Positions 43,241 through 52,316 are shown, counted from the stretch's first letter. The stretch is DNA of 64,000 bases from Flavobacteriaceae bacterium PS02338 (GCA_029959615.1 JASCOD010000001.1:434001-498000), one strand, 5' to 3'. Numbers and translations: made by a program. The notes: a model not told the origin generated them from the letters alone.

Positions 43241-43519
43241 ATGAAAACAGCAACCGGAAAAGTAGTTAAGGCTTTTAGAAAGCACCTTAATTACAAGCAA
43301 GAATTTGTGGCTAAAAAGCTGAATGTAACCGTAGCTACAATAGCTAATATCGAAAATGGTAGAGTTAGTGTAGATATTGAAAAGCTATACTACCTAAGCC
43401 TTATTTTTAGAATCCCACTTAAAGACATGGTTACTCTCGCTTCAGAAATATTTGAGAAAGGTAGTGAAGAAGGTCTTAAAAATGCGATAAAAGAACTAAA
43501 ATATTATTATGGTGAATAA
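43241..43519 (+). CDS. XRE-family HTH regulator of the peptide island
   Basis: A 92-residue protein. Residues of about 7-65 form an XRE/Cro-type helix-turn-helix (VKAFRKHLNYKQEFVAKKLNVTVATIANIENGRVSVDIEKLYYLSLIF). The short C-terminal tail (EIFEKGSEEGLKNAIKELKYYYGE) is helical and might serve for dimerisation. It is divergent from the HlyD-exporter operon, and the palindrome lies symmetrically between the two promoters, which suggests autoregulation and control of the exporter. A terminator follows at once. Whether it represses or activates cannot be told. Confidence 0.85.
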   Translation: MKTATGKVVKAFRKHLNYKQEFVAKKLNVTVATIANIENGRVSVDIEKLYYLSLIFRIPLKDMVTLASEIFEKGSEEGLKNAIKELKYYYGE

Positions 43520-43520
43520 C

Positions 43521-43550
43521 AGAAAAGGCATCTTCTATGATGCCTTTTCT
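43521..43550. terminator. Bidirectional terminator
   Basis: AGAAAAGGCATC (43521-43532) and GATGCCTTTTCT (43539-43550) pair perfectly between the XRE gene and the convergent gene ending at 43554. Confidence 0.85.
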
Positions 43551-43553
43551 ATT

Positions 43554-43754
43554 TTATTTTTTGGAAGGCCCTTGTCTAAATTCCTTATTTAGTTCTTTAA
43601 TCAACTTTACTTTAAAGTAAAGAAATGCAGCCATTGCAGCCACAAGAAAGATAGCAATTAACGGACTCTTATTCTCATATGCCCAGAAAGCCCCGATAAT
43701 GCAAAGTATTAACGCCAGGTTATAAAAAGCGTTTAAAAAAATTCTTTTCTTCAT
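43554..43754 (-). CDS. Small membrane protein, probably DUF6358 family
   Basis: A 66-residue protein with two membrane helices (about 8-26 and 31-49), a positively charged start (MKKRIFLNAFYN) and a basic tail (KLIKELNKEFRQGPSKK). The pattern resembles DUF6358 proteins of Sphingobacteriaceae, a recall from general knowledge. Function unknown. Single gene. Confidence 0.6.
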   Translation of the reverse strand: MKKRIFLNAFYNLALILCIIGAFWAYENKSPLIAIFLVAAMAAFLYFKVKLIKELNKEFRQGPSKK

Positions 43755-43848
43755 ATCTTATGATTGAATTATCTACGATGAGCTTCGGTTTTGAATTAGA
43801 GAATGATCGAACAAGAAAATAACCTATCCAATCATTCAAAATTAATAA

Positions 43849-44166
43849 TTAATATACTGGCATGTTCGGATCAAAAGCTTCTTGCCAAGCTAAAATACCG
43901 CCTTTAAGATTATACAAATTATCGAACCCATGTATTTGCTCTAATTGCATGATAGCCGCCGCACTACGTTTTCCACTACGACATTGCACAATCACAGGTT
44001 TATCTCTGTCAATTTTGTCTGCTTCGATTAAAATACCACCCAAAGGGATATTTAAGCCATCTAGATTAGAGGTTTCGTACTCGAAAGTCTCTCTAACATC
44101 AATCAGTTGAAAAGGCTCGTTATTATCTATTTTTTGTTTTAAGTCTTGAACTGTAACTTCTTTCAT
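43849..44166 (-). CDS. Rhodanese-like domain protein
   Basis: A 105-residue single-domain rhodanese. The active-site loop is CRSGKRS with Cys62, preceded by PVIVQ; the early LIDVRETFEYETSNLDGLNIPLGG is also typical. It would carry sulfur as a persulfide in the cytoplasm (GlpE/PspE-like). No signal peptide. No operon partner. Confidence 0.9.
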   Translation of the reverse strand: MKEVTVQDLKQKIDNNEPFQLIDVRETFEYETSNLDGLNIPLGGILIEADKIDRDKPVIVQCRSGKRSAAAIMQLEQIHGFDNLYNLKGGILAWQEAFDPNMPVY

Positions 44167-44206
44167 TGCTTCGTGTTTTTACCAAAGATACAAATTAAGG
44201 TGTAAA

Positions 44207-45631
44207 TTAATTTTCGGTTAAACTTTTCAACGGTATTTTTACTTTTTGAATACTTGATTTACCCTCACGAAAAGTAACGTAGTATAATGTTTCTGTTTTT
44301 TCATCGTAATGTGGATTTAAATCAAAACTCTGTCCGTTTACTGCCGCTCCCAAATTTTTAGGTTCCGACCAATTTTTCCATGTATCATCTAAACGAGTAG
44401 TCACATAAATATCGAAGTCGCCATAACCACTATAGCCGTTACTTGCAAACAAGAGCGTTTTATTGTCACTCAACAAAAATGGGCTAATCTCATCACCGGC
44501 AGTATTAATTGCTTTTCCCATATTCTGCAGATAGCCATAGCTACCATCATCCTTTGGCGTAGAAGTGTAGAGATCGTTTCCGCCTTGCGTCATATCTGAT
44601 TCTATCCCGAAAAGTACCCTACCTCCATCCGGAATTACATAGCAATCAATATACTCGCTATAATTGCTAAATGCGGTAACATTTAACCTACCTTCCAACT
44701 TGTAAACACCATTTTCTTCCTTGAAAAAAGAATAACCTGTTCGCTGCGCCGAAGTATAATTTTCTTCATAACCTATCAGCAGCTTTTTTGTACCAGGCAA
44801 AAATCCTTGGACCACAGTAAAATGTGACGCACCCTCAACCTTGTTGCTGATGGGTTCACTTGTTTTAGTCTGTAAATTATAAACGTAGCCTTTGCGTACG
44901 TTGGTTGCATAATCATTACCGTAATAGAACAACGTATGATCTACCAAAAATGGATATCCTAGCGATTCGTTAGCAGTACTGCCATATATTAGAGCCTCTG
45001 GCTTTAATAACTCGAAGCCATTAATCAACTTGATACTGGCATTGATAGGTTCTTCAGAATCCGAAATACCTATGGCATCTATTTGTTTTTGCCCAGGTTT
45101 CAAACCAAAGTTAAACTCTACTTTTATGGCTTTTACTTTCTCTGGCTTTTCTAATAAAAAATAAGCTACATCAGCATTAAAATCTACATTGGGAGCTTCG
45201 TCGGTTTTACGGCGCTTCTTGTTGAAATAATATCTTCTATCTGTGTTGGTTTTCTGCTTAATACCATAGCTTTGTTCTTTCCAATTATGATTTTTTCTGG
45301 CGACGGTATGATATTTTCCGTCTCCAACACCTACCATAATTCGTGTAATGCATCCAGCATTTAAGTTCTCGAAGATGGCAATCTGCCTAACCTCTTGTAG
45401 TTTTTCGAACTCTACTTCTACGTAACCATTTCCAAGTGCATCTTTAGCTACCCAAGCATTAGCGCTAGGACCACCCTGCGGAAAGGCATCGGGCTTACCC
45501 AAAATTCGTTTTACGCTATTCTGCTTTCCTCCCAAATCTGAAGAGTATTTAAGTACCTTATTTGCCCATTGAATTTCCTGAGCTAGCAGAACAAACGGGA
45601 AAAACGACAAGATAAAGAGTGCTTTTTTCAT
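44207..45631 (-). CDS. Secreted PD40 beta-propeller protein with discoidin-like N-terminus
   Basis: A 474-residue protein with a signal peptide (about 1-17). Residues of about 18-195 form a discoidin-like sandwich (SVKRILGKPDAFP, YVEVEFEKLQEVRQIAIFEN). The rest has PD40/WD40-like repeats, for example DNKTLLFASNGYSGYGDFDIYVTTRLDDTW and NPHYDEKTETLYYVTF. No OmpA peptidoglycan domain is present at the C-terminus. This order is seen in envelope proteins related to PorE/type IX secretion partners; the link is only suggestive. Single gene. Confidence 0.7.
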   Translation of the reverse strand: MKKALFILSFFPFVLLAQEIQWANKVLKYSSDLGGKQNSVKRILGKPDAFPQGGPSANAWVAKDALGNGYVEVEFEKLQEVRQIAIFENLNAGCITRIMVGVGDGKYHTVARKNHNWKEQSYGIKQKTNTDRRYYFNKKRRKTDEAPNVDFNADVAYFLLEKPEKVKAIKVEFNFGLKPGQKQIDAIGISDSEEPINASIKLINGFELLKPEALIYGSTANESLGYPFLVDHTLFYYGNDYATNVRKGYVYNLQTKTSEPISNKVEGASHFTVVQGFLPGTKKLLIGYEENYTSAQRTGYSFFKEENGVYKLEGRLNVTAFSNYSEYIDCYVIPDGGRVLFGIESDMTQGGNDLYTSTPKDDGSYGYLQNMGKAINTAGDEISPFLLSDNKTLLFASNGYSGYGDFDIYVTTRLDDTWKNWSEPKNLGAAVNGQSFDLNPHYDEKTETLYYVTFREGKSSIQKVKIPLKSLTEN

Positions 45632-45649
45632 TGTCTGTTATTTATTTTT

Positions 45650-45681
45650 TACAAAAAACGGCTGCAGGAGCACCTGCAACC
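45650..45681 (-). terminator. Terminator of the PQQ-like propeller gene
   Basis: GGCTGCAGG (45660-45668) and CCTGCAACC (45673-45681) form a stem with a 4-nt loop; on the minus strand a T run follows. Confidence 0.7.
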
Positions 45682-45708
45682 GAACCATAAACAATGTTGC
45701 TCACACAA

Positions 45709-47484
45709 CTAGTTGTTAACCTTAATTTTCTCTACTTTTTTGTTTTTGAAGGCAAAAATGAATTCGCCATCGTCAGTTATGTCTATACCATCACCATATT
45801 TTTCGCTACCACCTTTGCCCTTAGATTCTACCTTACCTTTAATTTCGCCAGTATTCATATCTACTCCGTAAATCACATTCTTGCTATTTCGCTGATCACG
45901 TAAAAAGTAGTTTCCACCTATTTCGTAGAAATAATCGGCACCAGATAACTTTTCTGTAGCATAAACACGTTTTCCATCTGCTTTTGCATAACTAGCCAGT
46001 CCTTTTTCTGAAAGGATAACTACATTATCACCAAAATCAATCACGTCTGTAGCTCTACCTACTCTAGCATCTTTATGCTTAACATCAAACAATTGTTTCC
46101 CAGATTCAATGTCGTAAGAGAAAAACTCATCTCCATCACCAACAAAAACAGTTTTATCTTGATGAATAATCATATCTGTAATGCGTTTATCAAAACGTTC
46201 AGAACGCCAAGCCGTTTGTCCTGTTTTATCGTCTAAAGACAAGATTCCATTCTTTTGGTTGACATAATCATTGTAGATTTTATAGGTTGTAGAAGTATTT
46301 CCTGTACCTAATTCTCTTTTCGTTTCTATTTCCTGCACCTCTACTTTTCCACCAACCTGCACCATCACTCTATTTCCAGTTTTGTAGAGATTAGGCATTG
46401 AAAATGCACCTGTAATTTTTTCGGAAGCCCAAATCAATTTCCCAGATTCCAAATCATGCTTTTCTACATACTTAGCCCTATCTCTACTTCCAAAAATCAC
46501 TAAATACACAGCATCTTTTGTATAAATTGGATCGGCAAGTGTTCTATAAATTCCTTTTTGGCTTTTATTACCTAAAAATCCAGACGATTTAGTCATATCA
46601 TTTTCGTAAGCTACTTCCCAAACTTTTTGACCATTATCTAGATTGTAGCATTGCAAACCATCCAACCATAAGAAAACTTTGTTTCCAACAATTTTCAAGT
46701 CTACAACTGGTTCACGAGTAATGAGTTTTTTCTCTATTGTGCCTCTAAAAGTTGCATCCCATAAAATTTCTCCATTTGCTGCATTTATACGTACCAATTG
46801 ATTTTTAAATCCAGAAAAAAGAGCTGCTAAACTAGTTGGTTTAAAATTGAGCATCACAATCTGATTTCTTTCTTGATCGTAAACATACTTACCCACACTG
46901 CCTTTAAAGAGTTTTGTTTCCCAAATTTTCTCGCCCGTTCTGGCCTTCACCATATTTAGTCCATCTTTTTGGGCAATCATGAAGGCATCCAATTCGTTGA
47001 TATATTCTACCGCATCTACATGGCCGCCGTCTTTAGGCAAAAGGTTTTGGTAGTTCTCTGAATTCCACAATTCCTTTCCAGTTTTTACATCTAAAACGGC
47101 TAATCTATCTGTACCTAATTTCCTTCTATCAAATAGAAATAGATACCCTCCGTTTTTGCTCTTGATGTAATATTGAAACTCGGAGTTGTTAGTTTTGTTG
47201 GTAGTGATTTTTTTGAAATCCCCTTCCCACAACTGCTTTCCCTCGGCATCGAGCACGGTTGCAGAATTATCATCCGTACCCAATATGTAAGAACCATCTT
47301 GGTTTACCATTGCTATACGGTTTGCTTTGTTGGCAAATTCACTTTCCCATACGGTTTTGAACTGGCCCATTTTTTTTGCCTTGGAGCTCCCTCCTCCAAC
47401 AAGGCTTTTGAGTTTACCAAATTGTGCATTAGCTGCACCATTAACAGCGATGAATGCTGCTATTAAAAGTACTTTTTTGTTCAT
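45709..47484 (-). CDS. PQQ-like beta-propeller protein, exported
   Basis: A 591-residue protein with a signal peptide (about 1-21, MNKKVLLIAAFIAVNGAANAQ). It has about seven propeller blades with the recurring pattern A-x-D-x-x-T/S-G-K-x-L-W, e.g. VLDVKTGKELWNSE, NMVKARTGEKIWETK, RINAANGEILWDA, NLDNGQKVWEV. This is the PQQ-binding-like / BamB-like fold. Ligands for PQQ or a metal are not evident, so a structural or sensory role is more likely than dehydrogenase activity. Confidence 0.8.
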   Translation of the reverse strand: MNKKVLLIAAFIAVNGAANAQFGKLKSLVGGGSSKAKKMGQFKTVWESEFANKANRIAMVNQDGSYILGTDDNSATVLDAEGKQLWEGDFKKITTNKTNNSEFQYYIKSKNGGYLFLFDRRKLGTDRLAVLDVKTGKELWNSENYQNLLPKDGGHVDAVEYINELDAFMIAQKDGLNMVKARTGEKIWETKLFKGSVGKYVYDQERNQIVMLNFKPTSLAALFSGFKNQLVRINAANGEILWDATFRGTIEKKLITREPVVDLKIVGNKVFLWLDGLQCYNLDNGQKVWEVAYENDMTKSSGFLGNKSQKGIYRTLADPIYTKDAVYLVIFGSRDRAKYVEKHDLESGKLIWASEKITGAFSMPNLYKTGNRVMVQVGGKVEVQEIETKRELGTGNTSTTYKIYNDYVNQKNGILSLDDKTGQTAWRSERFDKRITDMIIHQDKTVFVGDGDEFFSYDIESGKQLFDVKHKDARVGRATDVIDFGDNVVILSEKGLASYAKADGKRVYATEKLSGADYFYEIGGNYFLRDQRNSKNVIYGVDMNTGEIKGKVESKGKGGSEKYGDGIDITDDGEFIFAFKNKKVEKIKVNN

Positions 47485-47506
47485 GGTTTTATTTTATAAG
47501 TTATTG

Positions 47507-47923
47507 TTATTCGATATTTATTGTTTGCCTAATTTTATAGCGCTGTTGCTTTGGAAGCTTAAACTGAAACTTGTAGCCCAATACAGTATCAGACAGAAAC
47601 TCCATAAAATCGATGTTCTTGATATCACTATCCACTTTAAAGAAAGAAGAAACCTGACCATTTTTTACTACGGCAATATCTATTACCACATAGCCCTTTA
47701 CATCTGCATACTTTTTACTTTTCTTCTTAAGGAAATCTTTGCTTTTAATTAGGGCATCTACTTCTGCAGAGACTACTTCTTGCACTTGTTCTTCTTCAGT
47801 TAGGATTGGTTTTTTTTGTGCACTAGCCTGTTGGCCAAAAAAAGCTACCAATAGCAACACGAGGCTAGCAGCTACTACTCTGAACATTCGTTGGGAGGTT
47901 ATCATGACGGTTCTTTTCTTCAA
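47507..47923 (-). CDS. Small exported protein of unknown function
   Basis: A 138-residue protein with a signal peptide (about 10-36, FRVVAASLVLLLVAFFGQQASAQ). The mature part has a short acidic helix (EEEQVQEVVSAEVDALIK) and then a TonB-C-like strand pattern: VKGYVVIDIAVVKNGQVSSFFKVDSDIKNIDFMEFLSD, QFKLPKQQ. The 'V-x-V-x-V-x-x-N-G-x-V' element resembles TonB C-terminal domains, but the call is weak. It lies 22 bp upstream of the propeller gene on the same strand, so the two are probably one operon. ATG 47923 versus 47905 is undecided. Confidence 0.6.
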   Translation of the reverse strand: MKKRTVMITSQRMFRVVAASLVLLLVAFFGQQASAQKKPILTEEEQVQEVVSAEVDALIKSKDFLKKKSKKYADVKGYVVIDIAVVKNGQVSSFFKVDSDIKNIDFMEFLSDTVLGYKFQFKLPKQQRYKIRQTINIE

Positions 47924-48075
47924 AGTACCCCCAAATTATACGGAAATCATATAGGGATAATTACGTAATTGATATCCGTATTTATCCTTATTTATAGCTG
48001 TTTAGATTTTGTAAACCTAAGCTGTAACATTTGGCATTACCAAGCGTTTAACTATAGTTATTTAAAATTGATATA

Positions 48076-49161
48076 ATGGATCGTATCTCTCGTTTCCTTT
48101 GGTTTTGCTCTGGCGCACATATTGGTACGCTAGAAAAGCATCCAACCGACCACAATAAATACATTGGAATTGGTGCAACTATATTTTTCACCGGACTTTT
48201 TGCGGCACTATCTGGTGGTTACGCCATGTATTTCGTTTTTAAAGGAGGTGATCTTGCTTGGCTATTTTCTATCTTTTTTGGTTTGATATGGGGCTTGGCC
48301 ATTTTTAACATGGACCGCTATATTGTAGGTAGTTTAGATAAAAATGCCAGCAGTAATAAGCAGCTTCTACAGGCTACTCCTCGTATCCTATTAGCTATTA
48401 TGATTGGCATTGTAATCTCCCGCCCTTTAGAGCTAAAAATCTTCGACAAAGAAATCAAAGAAAAACTTAAAGTGAGCTACCTAAACGGCCAACGCTCCAA
48501 AATCGATACGCTCAACAAAGCTTTCGACAAGAAATACACGATAGAGATTACGAAATTTAACGATCAAAAAGCACGACGCGATTCCTTAGCCGCTGCCATA
48601 AAAAGTGATAGACAAAAGTTAAACTATGAGATTTTCGGAAATAAAACTACCGAAACATCTGGTGTAATGGGTTATGGTCCCTATGCTAAGCGTAAAGAAG
48701 CCGAGCTTAAACAGCGAGAACAAAATTTAGATACACTTAATGCAGATCTACGTAAAACCGAAAGATTTATAGATGGCCGAAAGCAATTTGACGGTTTGAT
48801 GAGCGAAAAGCTATATACCTCAAAGCAGTTAGATAGCTTGGCAAACATAGCTGGTTTCGCCGATAGGAATTGGGCATTAGGTCAATTGAGTTTTAATGCC
48901 GATGGTTCAAAAGATTTCAATACTTCGCTAGCGGTTACTTTTATAGGCTTGCTATTTATCTTTTTTGAGTGTTTGCCAGTTTTTGTGAAACTAATGAGTG
49001 CCAGAGGTTCTTACGATCATGCCGTTGAAAATGCAGAAAAGGTGCAAATGCATCTTTCAGACAAAGATCGGGATATGGAGATTTCTGCCGCAGACCAAAT
49101 ACAGGATACCAGAATTGGCTTGAGGGCACAACAAAGAATTGATGAGTTGAGAGAAAAGTAG
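48076..49161 (+). CDS. DUF4407 membrane protein
   Basis: A 361-residue protein. The N-terminal DRISRFLWFCSGAHIGTLEKHPTDHNKY is the DUF4407 signature. Four membrane helices (about 30-55, 60-80, 100-120 and 285-310) surround a long charged coiled region (about 140-265, KEKLKVSYLNGQRSKIDTL and onward). The C-terminal tail is helical and charged. Inner membrane. Function unknown. Confidence 0.85.
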   Translation: MDRISRFLWFCSGAHIGTLEKHPTDHNKYIGIGATIFFTGLFAALSGGYAMYFVFKGGDLAWLFSIFFGLIWGLAIFNMDRYIVGSLDKNASSNKQLLQATPRILLAIMIGIVISRPLELKIFDKEIKEKLKVSYLNGQRSKIDTLNKAFDKKYTIEITKFNDQKARRDSLAAAIKSDRQKLNYEIFGNKTTETSGVMGYGPYAKRKEAELKQREQNLDTLNADLRKTERFIDGRKQFDGLMSEKLYTSKQLDSLANIAGFADRNWALGQLSFNADGSKDFNTSLAVTFIGLLFIFFECLPVFVKLMSARGSYDHAVENAEKVQMHLSDKDRDMEISAADQIQDTRIGLRAQQRIDELREK

Positions 49162-49360
49162 CTTTTGAAGCTAGAATCATACACTCATAAAAAGAAAAGT
49201 GGTAGAACCTATTTGTTATGCTGAAGGGCCGGCAGCGCTTAACCGTAATCCTGAGCGTACAGTATTTAAAAAGTAAATTTATTTCAAAACCTACAAAACA
49301 ATTTGAATAAACATATTGATTTGGCTTAACTATAATACCCCAAAATCGTAAATTCAACCC

Positions 49361-49924
49361 ATGTTAAATCTAAATTTCCATCCATTTCCAGAGCTAAAAA
49401 CAAAGCGTTTGCGACTAAGGCAAGTGTTACCAACAGATGTGGAAGCTGTAATGAAGATTAGGGGAAATGAAGAAGCTATGCGTTACATCCCAAGACCTCG
49501 GGCAAAAACTACAGAAGATGCGCTTGCTGTGGTAGAAATGCTAACCAATGGAATTAACGAAAGTAAATCCATCAATTGGGCAATTTGCAATGCAGAAAAT
49601 CCATCTGAAATCTTTGGAATAATGGGCTATGTAAATTTCTACCCAGAACAAAGCAAAGCTGAAATAGGTTATATGCTACATCCAGATTATTGGGGAAAAG
49701 GCTTTATACCAGAAGCAATTTTGGAAGTAGAAAAATTTGGCTTTGAGCAGATCAACCTACAAATTATCGAAGCCAAAATAGACCCTCGTAACGAGAATTC
49801 TAGAAAAATCCTATTAAGGAACGATTACCAGTTCGATAGACTTGTGCCAAAAGAAATGATTTTTCAAGATGAGGAATTAGATTCGGAGTATTACTTCAAA
49901 CAAAAACATACTGGGTTATTATAG
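49361..49924 (+). CDS. GNAT family N-acetyltransferase, RimJ-like
   Basis: A 187-residue acetyltransferase. ELKTKRLRLRQVLPTDVEAVMKIRGNEEAMRYIPRP opens the RimJ/RimL-type domain; AEIGYMLHPDYWGKGFIPEAILEVEKFGF carries the acetyl-CoA pyrophosphate loop (GKG); and KIDPRNENSRKILLRNDYQ is the late family motif. It would acetylate a protein N-terminus or a small molecule; the target is unknown. Single gene. Confidence 0.88.
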   Translation: MLNLNFHPFPELKTKRLRLRQVLPTDVEAVMKIRGNEEAMRYIPRPRAKTTEDALAVVEMLTNGINESKSINWAICNAENPSEIFGIMGYVNFYPEQSKAEIGYMLHPDYWGKGFIPEAILEVEKFGFEQINLQIIEAKIDPRNENSRKILLRNDYQFDRLVPKEMIFQDEELDSEYYFKQKHTGLL

Positions 49925-50045
49925 CGATAGCAGGATTGATGATTAAGCCGTGTTTCAGATTTTCATTTGGTAAATCAAACAATTCAGCACATTTTCTATC
50001 GCTTAAAGGCCAATTATAATATTACAATTATGAGCTTTTCTAACC

Positions 50046-50077
50046 TTTGCAAAGCAATAAACTAATAATTATATTTG
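50046..50077 (+). promoter_or_regulatory. Promoter of pdhB
   Basis: TTTG (50046-50049), exactly 20 nt, TATATTTG (50070-50077): a full match to the Bacteroidota -33/-7 layout. The ATG at 50102 follows after 24 nt. Confidence 0.8.
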
Positions 50078-50101
50078 CCTTCGTTAATTTTCAACAAAAC
50101 A

Positions 50102-51088
50102 ATGAGAGAAATCCAATTCAGAGAAGCATTACGCGAAGCATTGAGCGAAGAAATGCGCAAAGACGAGAACGTTTTCATGATGGGCGAGGAAGTTGCGCAG
50201 TATAATGGTGCCTATAAAGTAAGTCAAGGTATGTTAGATGAGTTTGGCGACAAACGTATCATCGATACACCGATTGCCGAACTAGGTTTTGCAGGTATCG
50301 GAATTGGAGCTGCAATGAACGGTCTTAAACCAATCGTTGAGTTCATGACTTTCAACTTCTCATTAGTAGCAATCGACCAAATCATCAACTCGGCAGCAAA
50401 AATGTTGTCAATGAGCGGTGGTCAGTTCTCAGTGCCAATGGTTTTCCGTGGTCCAACTGGTAACGCAGGTCAATTAGGTGCACAACACTCACAAAACTTC
50501 GAAAACTGGTACGCTAACTGTCCAGGTTTAAAAGTGGTTGTTCCAGCTACACCTTACGATGCTAAAGGTTTATTAAAACAAGCCATCTTAGATCCAGATC
50601 CAGTAATTTTCATGGAATCTGAGGTAATGTACGGCGATAAAGGCGATGTTCCTGCAGAAGAGTATTACTTAGAAATCGGTAAAGCTAACGTGGTTAAAGA
50701 AGGTACAGATGTAACTATCGTAACTTTCGGTAAAATGTTAACTCGCGTAGTAAATCCAGCTGCAGAAGAATTAGCAAAAGACGGTATCAATGCAGAAGTT
50801 ATCGATTTACGTACTGTACGTCCAATCGACTATGCAACGATCATCAACTCTGTGAAGAAAACTAACCGTTTGGTAATTGTTGAAGAAGCTTGGCCATTAG
50901 CGTCTATCTCTTCAGAGATTACTTTCAACGTACAGAAAAATGCATTCGACCACCTAGATGCGCCAATTTTGCGTGTTACTTGTGCTGATGTTCCACTTCC
51001 TTACGCACCAACCTTAATCGCTGCAAGTTTACCAAATGCAGAGAAAGTAGTGAAAGCGGTAAAAGAAGTAATGTACGTTACTAAATAA
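50102..51088 (+). CDS. pdhB: Pyruvate dehydrogenase E1 component, beta subunit
   Basis: A 328-residue protein from ATG 50102 (MREIQFREALREAL); a TTG nine codons upstream lies in the promoter and is not used. GEEVAQYNGAYKVSQGM carries the glutamate that activates thiamine diphosphate, DTPIAELGFAGIGIGAAMNG and EFMTFNF are conserved, and GPTGNAGQLGAQHSQNFENW is the potassium/ThDP loop. The C-terminal transketolase domain has VIDLRTVRPID. It forms the E1 heterotetramer that decarboxylates pyruvate. The alpha subunit is not adjacent, a common split in this phylum. Confidence 0.95.
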   Translation: MREIQFREALREALSEEMRKDENVFMMGEEVAQYNGAYKVSQGMLDEFGDKRIIDTPIAELGFAGIGIGAAMNGLKPIVEFMTFNFSLVAIDQIINSAAKMLSMSGGQFSVPMVFRGPTGNAGQLGAQHSQNFENWYANCPGLKVVVPATPYDAKGLLKQAILDPDPVIFMESEVMYGDKGDVPAEEYYLEIGKANVVKEGTDVTIVTFGKMLTRVVNPAAEELAKDGINAEVIDLRTVRPIDYATIINSVKKTNRLVIVEEAWPLASISSEITFNVQKNAFDHLDAPILRVTCADVPLPYAPTLIAASLPNAEKVVKAVKEVMYVTK

Positions 51089-51126
51089 GATAACTTTCCT
51101 ACTAGTTTAACTAGTGAAATCATATC

Positions 51127-51158
51127 AAATCCCGTTCTATAAAGAGCGGGATTTTTTG
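51127..51158 (+). terminator. Terminator of pdhB
   Basis: AAATCCCGTTCT and AGAGCGGGATTT (51143-51154) form a 12-bp stem with one G-U pair and a 4-nt loop, then T's. Confidence 0.85.
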
Positions 51159-51504
51159 CTTTAGAAAAGCAGAGCCAATAATGTTTCGGTTCCGAAACAC
51201 CACCTGTCCCGATATAGTCGGAAGCTTTCCGTTACAATCTTTTTGTTAATATTCCTGCTGCCCTTTGTCATGCTGAGCCTGTCGAAGCATCTACTCACTA
51301 GAAACAATCCTTCGACTACTTGTCCCGACGTTTCGGGAAGCTCAGGATGAACAGACAAAAAGGATGAGCACTTCAATACGAGTTAAAATAACAAAACCCG
51401 GTAGCATAAAACCGAGTAACTAAAATCACTAAACCAACTGTAATTCCTCATTAATTCATTGGCCATCTCCTGCTAATATTGTCTCAACAAAATAATACAT
51501 CAAA
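51159..51504. other. Intergenic region with composite palindromic repeats
   Basis: No gene is visible. GTCATGCTGAGCCTGTCGAAG (51268-51288) faces an interrupted right arm (about 51310-51359), and CCCGA-CGT-TTCGGG within 51325-51339 forms a palindrome of its own. This region resembles the copy at 13701-13753 with an extra palindrome inserted. Confidence 0.6.
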
Positions 51505-52140
51505 ATGAGAAAAATATTAACCTTCCTCCTATTCGCAGGACTATCAATTAACGGATTTGCACAACAAAAAGGCGACTTCAGAATGCGTTTACGTGCTACG
51601 GCGGTAATTCCACAAGAGAGTGCAGACATTAGTGTAATCAAGGGCAATGTAGATATTTCCAACACGGTTATTCCAGAGTTAGATTTTACGTATTTCTTGG
51701 CTAAAAACTTTTCTGCCAATTTAATATTAGGTACAACCAGACACGAAGTAAGTGCTATAAATACGGCTCTAGGAAATGTTGATTTAGGAAAGGTATGGCT
51801 ATTGCCTCCTACTTTAACCTTTGCTTATCATATGCCTGTAAGTAACCAAGTGCAGCCTTATGTCGGTGCCGGAGTTAATTACACCATTTTCTATGGCGTT
51901 AAAAATGGGCCTGCAATTGCAGCAACATCTTATAAAAATGCCTTTGCGCCAGCAGCTCAATTAGGTGTAGACTTTGATATCAGTAAAAAACTGTTCTTAA
52001 ACTTCGATATTAAGAAACTTTGGTTAAGTACAGACGCAACCGTAACCACAGTTCCATCAGTAGCCGGCGGTGCTACAGTAGTTGCTGATACAAAAATAGA
52101 TCCTTGGCTATGCAGCTTCGGTATCGGAATTAAATTATAA
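51505..52140 (+). CDS. ompW: OmpW family outer-membrane protein
   Basis: A 211-residue protein with a signal peptide (about 1-20, ending GFAQ). RMRLRATAVIPQES, then VDISNTVIPELDFTYFLAKNFSANLILGTTRHEV, then LPPTLTFAYHMPVSNQVQPYVGAGVNYTIFY and LGVDFDISKKLFLNFDIKKLWLSTDA follow the OmpW pattern closely; the barrel ends in FGIGIKL. OmpW forms an eight-strand barrel with a hydrophobic channel. Physiological substrates are not settled. Single gene with a terminator. Confidence 0.93.
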   Translation: MRKILTFLLFAGLSINGFAQQKGDFRMRLRATAVIPQESADISVIKGNVDISNTVIPELDFTYFLAKNFSANLILGTTRHEVSAINTALGNVDLGKVWLLPPTLTFAYHMPVSNQVQPYVGAGVNYTIFYGVKNGPAIAATSYKNAFAPAAQLGVDFDISKKLFLNFDIKKLWLSTDATVTTVPSVAGGATVVADTKIDPWLCSFGIGIKL

Positions 52141-52160
52141 TCCTTTCAAAACCAAATGTA

Positions 52161-52190
52161 GGCTCCATGTTTTTTAAGCATGGGGCTTTT
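52161..52190 (+). terminator. Terminator of ompW
   Basis: GCTCCATG (52162-52169) and CATGGGGC (52179-52186) pair with one G-U, followed by T's, 21 bp after the stop. Confidence 0.7.
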
Positions 52191-52316
52191 TCTTTATATC
52201 AAACTTTAAGTGTGAAGAGATACAAGATTATTCCACACTATCCTTCATTTCTTAATGGTTTCATAAATGAACTTGTGGTGTGAAGGCAAATGTGTTAAAT
52301 TGCGTTTAAACATTGC

